DNA of 32,411 nucleotides from Rhodocollybia butyracea (taxonomy: Eukaryota; Basidiomycota; Agaricomycetes; Agaricales; Omphalotaceae): positions 1 to 32,411 of the forward strand of contig JADNRY010000662.1 of NCBI GenBank assembly GCA_015501585.1, given 5' to 3'. The stretch's first letter is position 1. Each line of letters starts with the position of its first letter. Position numbers and translations under genes: made by a program. A model generated the notes under the pieces. It was given only the letters and a program-made list of their open reading frames with translations, was not told the origin of the DNA and did no database searches. This document shows, piece by piece, positions 30,617 through 32,411 of this stretch.

Positions 30617-32411
30617 CTTTGCATTGAACAATGCGCTCTTAACTTGGTGAATATTGGACGGCAATTCTGGGGAATCTCAATAGTATTACCAGGCACTAGA
30701 GCTTTCTCTCTGGTTTGCCTAGCTTTCAGATACAGCTGCCCACTTCTACCATGCGCAGACGAGGTGGACCATTAACACTGATTCAACTGTAACAACTTCT
30801 AAGTGCCTTGTGACTGTTGTATCAGCGGTGATTATAGAAAATTGAACAGTGTAAGCTTGGTGTAAGTCAATCTAGAAGCTAAGAGTTAAGCTCGTGAGCA
30901 GATTATATCCTTTTAGCTTAGCAGCTTTCCCCGGCCCCATATTACAGAAACTGGGCAGCTTCCAAGTTCCTCAATGCAACGATTCCAGGAGGTATCCGCA
31001 TACTGATACTGCCAGTGTTTAGGAAATTATTGCCTGCCCATCGCCAAACATCCCTTCCCTCTTGTTGTCGTTCATTGCTTAGTGTTTCCGGCTGAACGAG
31101 AAGCGACTGGCGGTTCGGTGGTGGAGTACTGACGAGCCTTGGAGCTGTTCCTAAGCTACGTGGAGCTAGCGAAGCAATAATCAGACAAATGAATGAATAA
31201 CAATCAAGGATACCGCAATTGTCACTTTCGGAAAGTTGCATCCGAACCGCCTCAAGTGTACGCGGATAATTTGCCAGATAAACTACTTAACTCCGTTAAG
31301 TATGGAAAGTCCGTTCACGGAAAACTGTAGTAGGCAAGACTTAACTCTAGTGGCCCATCAGGAAACGCGCTCCACCAGGTAAACCGCCGGATCTTCGATA
31401 ACCAAATTGGTGTACCAGCTGAATTAAGGTACATAAGAACCTGCAATCTTCTGTCCGCATTGTTTTCACTCCGCTATCATGCCGATAGAAAAGCAGTGAA
31501 AGTAACTTTGATCAGCGACAACCAATACCCTCTTCCTGTCCATACATCGCAGACAACTGCCATCTGGAATATCACGCTGCAGTAATTGAATCACAAGCGC
31601 GTGGAACTCACCACTTTCATGTCATTGTACACAAGTTGACAGAGAAATAGGTTATCATGTACGTAGGAGGCCTTCATCTTTTGGATAGAGAACTTATACC
31701 AACTCTTGACCAACACAGGACTGGCCCGATGGTTGCCTCGTGCAATGTACAAGAGAGAATTATACAACCGTATGGACGAAGGAAGTAGGACCGGATAATG
31801 TTTGCATGTACTGTAACTAATTGTGTTAAATTCTTCAGTGAAATCTATGCATCTATACTGAGTAGTGGGGGATTGGTGAAGTAGATGAGTATCTAGGAGT
31901 CGGGGATTGCTGCGCAGCAGCTTAAGGATACAGTACCCGGTAGGACCCGGGAGGAGAAGAGAAAAGGGGAGATACGGAACGACGCCGCAAACTTGAACCG
32001 CGGACGGACGGACCGCCCGGCGCTTAAAGCGCATCAGAGTCGAACCACTCATCGGGAATGCATCGTTCTTCCCTCCCCTCCGTTACTTATTAAATAAAAG
32101 ATGTAGAAAAGGTGTAATAGGGTAGAGGACCCATGAGACAACGATATAGAGCCTGGGGACAGTGTAGGAACCAGGAGAACACTTACAAGCTCACTTATGG
32201 CTTAAAAGGGCAACATGAGATTTATCTTCTTGGCTCTTGGCAAGCCAAGAGAGTCTTACCAACCCATGTACCTTAATTAAGAAAATTTCAAGGGCCTAGG
32301 AGTATAAAAAGGCACAGAAATGAAGAGAAAGCATTCTTTCTTACCCCCACCAGGTGTAGCAGCTCCTTATCAGGCTACTACTAAAAGATTGAATTGATAT
32401 AAAGACTGGGA
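30617..32411. other. Right end, no gene supported
   Basis: The longest frame (31591-32052, minus, 153 codons) is rich in rare patterns and has no motif. Near the window edge a TATA-like gtataaaaaggc (about 32301-32312) is followed by pyrimidine-rich sequence, as in an LTR or a promoter running off the window, but no paired repeat is available to prove it. Confidence 0.4.

Noticed and set aside
31591..32052. 153-codon minus-strand frame as a gene
   Set aside because: No motif, no support from introns or neighbours, and irregular composition.
31985..32055. A further tRNA on the minus strand with a B-box-like GGTTCAAG
   Set aside because: An acceptor pairing can be drawn, but no acceptable D or anticodon arm forms and the loop would read a stop codon.
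32081..32411. LTR at the right edge
   Set aside because: The TATA-like sequence is suggestive, but no second copy, primer-binding site or target duplication is visible in the window.
1..32411. CRISPR arrays, rRNA genes or bacterial operons
   Set aside because: No regularly spaced repeats or rRNA-like blocks; intron-bearing genes show eukaryotic DNA.

Overview
The window is nuclear DNA of a basidiomycete fungus, most likely a mushroom-forming Agaricomycete. Spliceable introns of about 45-100 bp occur throughout. The gene families are typical of that group: a fungal TET/JBP dioxygenase, a Plavaka (CACTA/CMC) transposase, a Helitron Rep-helicase and F-box/LRR paralogues. Everything recognisable is mobile or fast-evolving accessory DNA; no housekeeping gene is visible. 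This assignment comes from remembered family patterns, not from searches.

Left part (1-5.4 kb): a tRNA-like gene with a Pol III terminator (669-757, minus); a TET/JBP-like 2-oxoglutarate/Fe(II) dioxygenase gene (829-2711, minus) with three clean introns and the HxD...H...R active site but one internal frame change; a 114-bp almost perfect hairpin (4240-4353); a second tRNA-like sequence; and a relic of a RecQ-type DEAH helicase (4882-5340, minus).

Centre-left (5.4-10.8 kb): a near-complete Plavaka transposase gene on the minus strand (5956-10135). Its coding potential is open except for a +1 shift in a run of seven T (6906-6912) and an in-frame TAG (6208-6210). A scrap of a second Plavaka carboxyl terminus lies in the opposite orientation at 10692-10756. 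A dispersed 24-mer (5466 and 21973) and a 21-bp-arm hairpin sit just past the 3' side of the gene.

Centre (12.4-21.6 kb): a Helitron. Two frameshifted N-terminal segments (12842-14100) lead into an intact 1687-codon Rep/PIF1-helicase frame (14130-19193). Only 132 bp downstream, on the same strand, is an undamaged seven-exon gene (19326-21404) whose reconstructed exons add up to exactly 586 codons. I do not recognise its product (acidic N terminus, coiled coil, basic tail). A possible Helitron 3' terminus (short hairpin, 8 nt, CTAG followed by T) lies 130-160 bp after its stop, so this gene may be part of the element. It is the best candidate here for something undescribed.

Right part (21.6-32.4 kb): mostly non-coding, with palindromes and three decayed F-box/LRR-type genes on the plus strand. 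Two of them (27098-28586 and 29120-30616) are paralogues sharing a 7-nt first coding exon of the form ATGNNNG. The last 1.8 kb has no supported gene.
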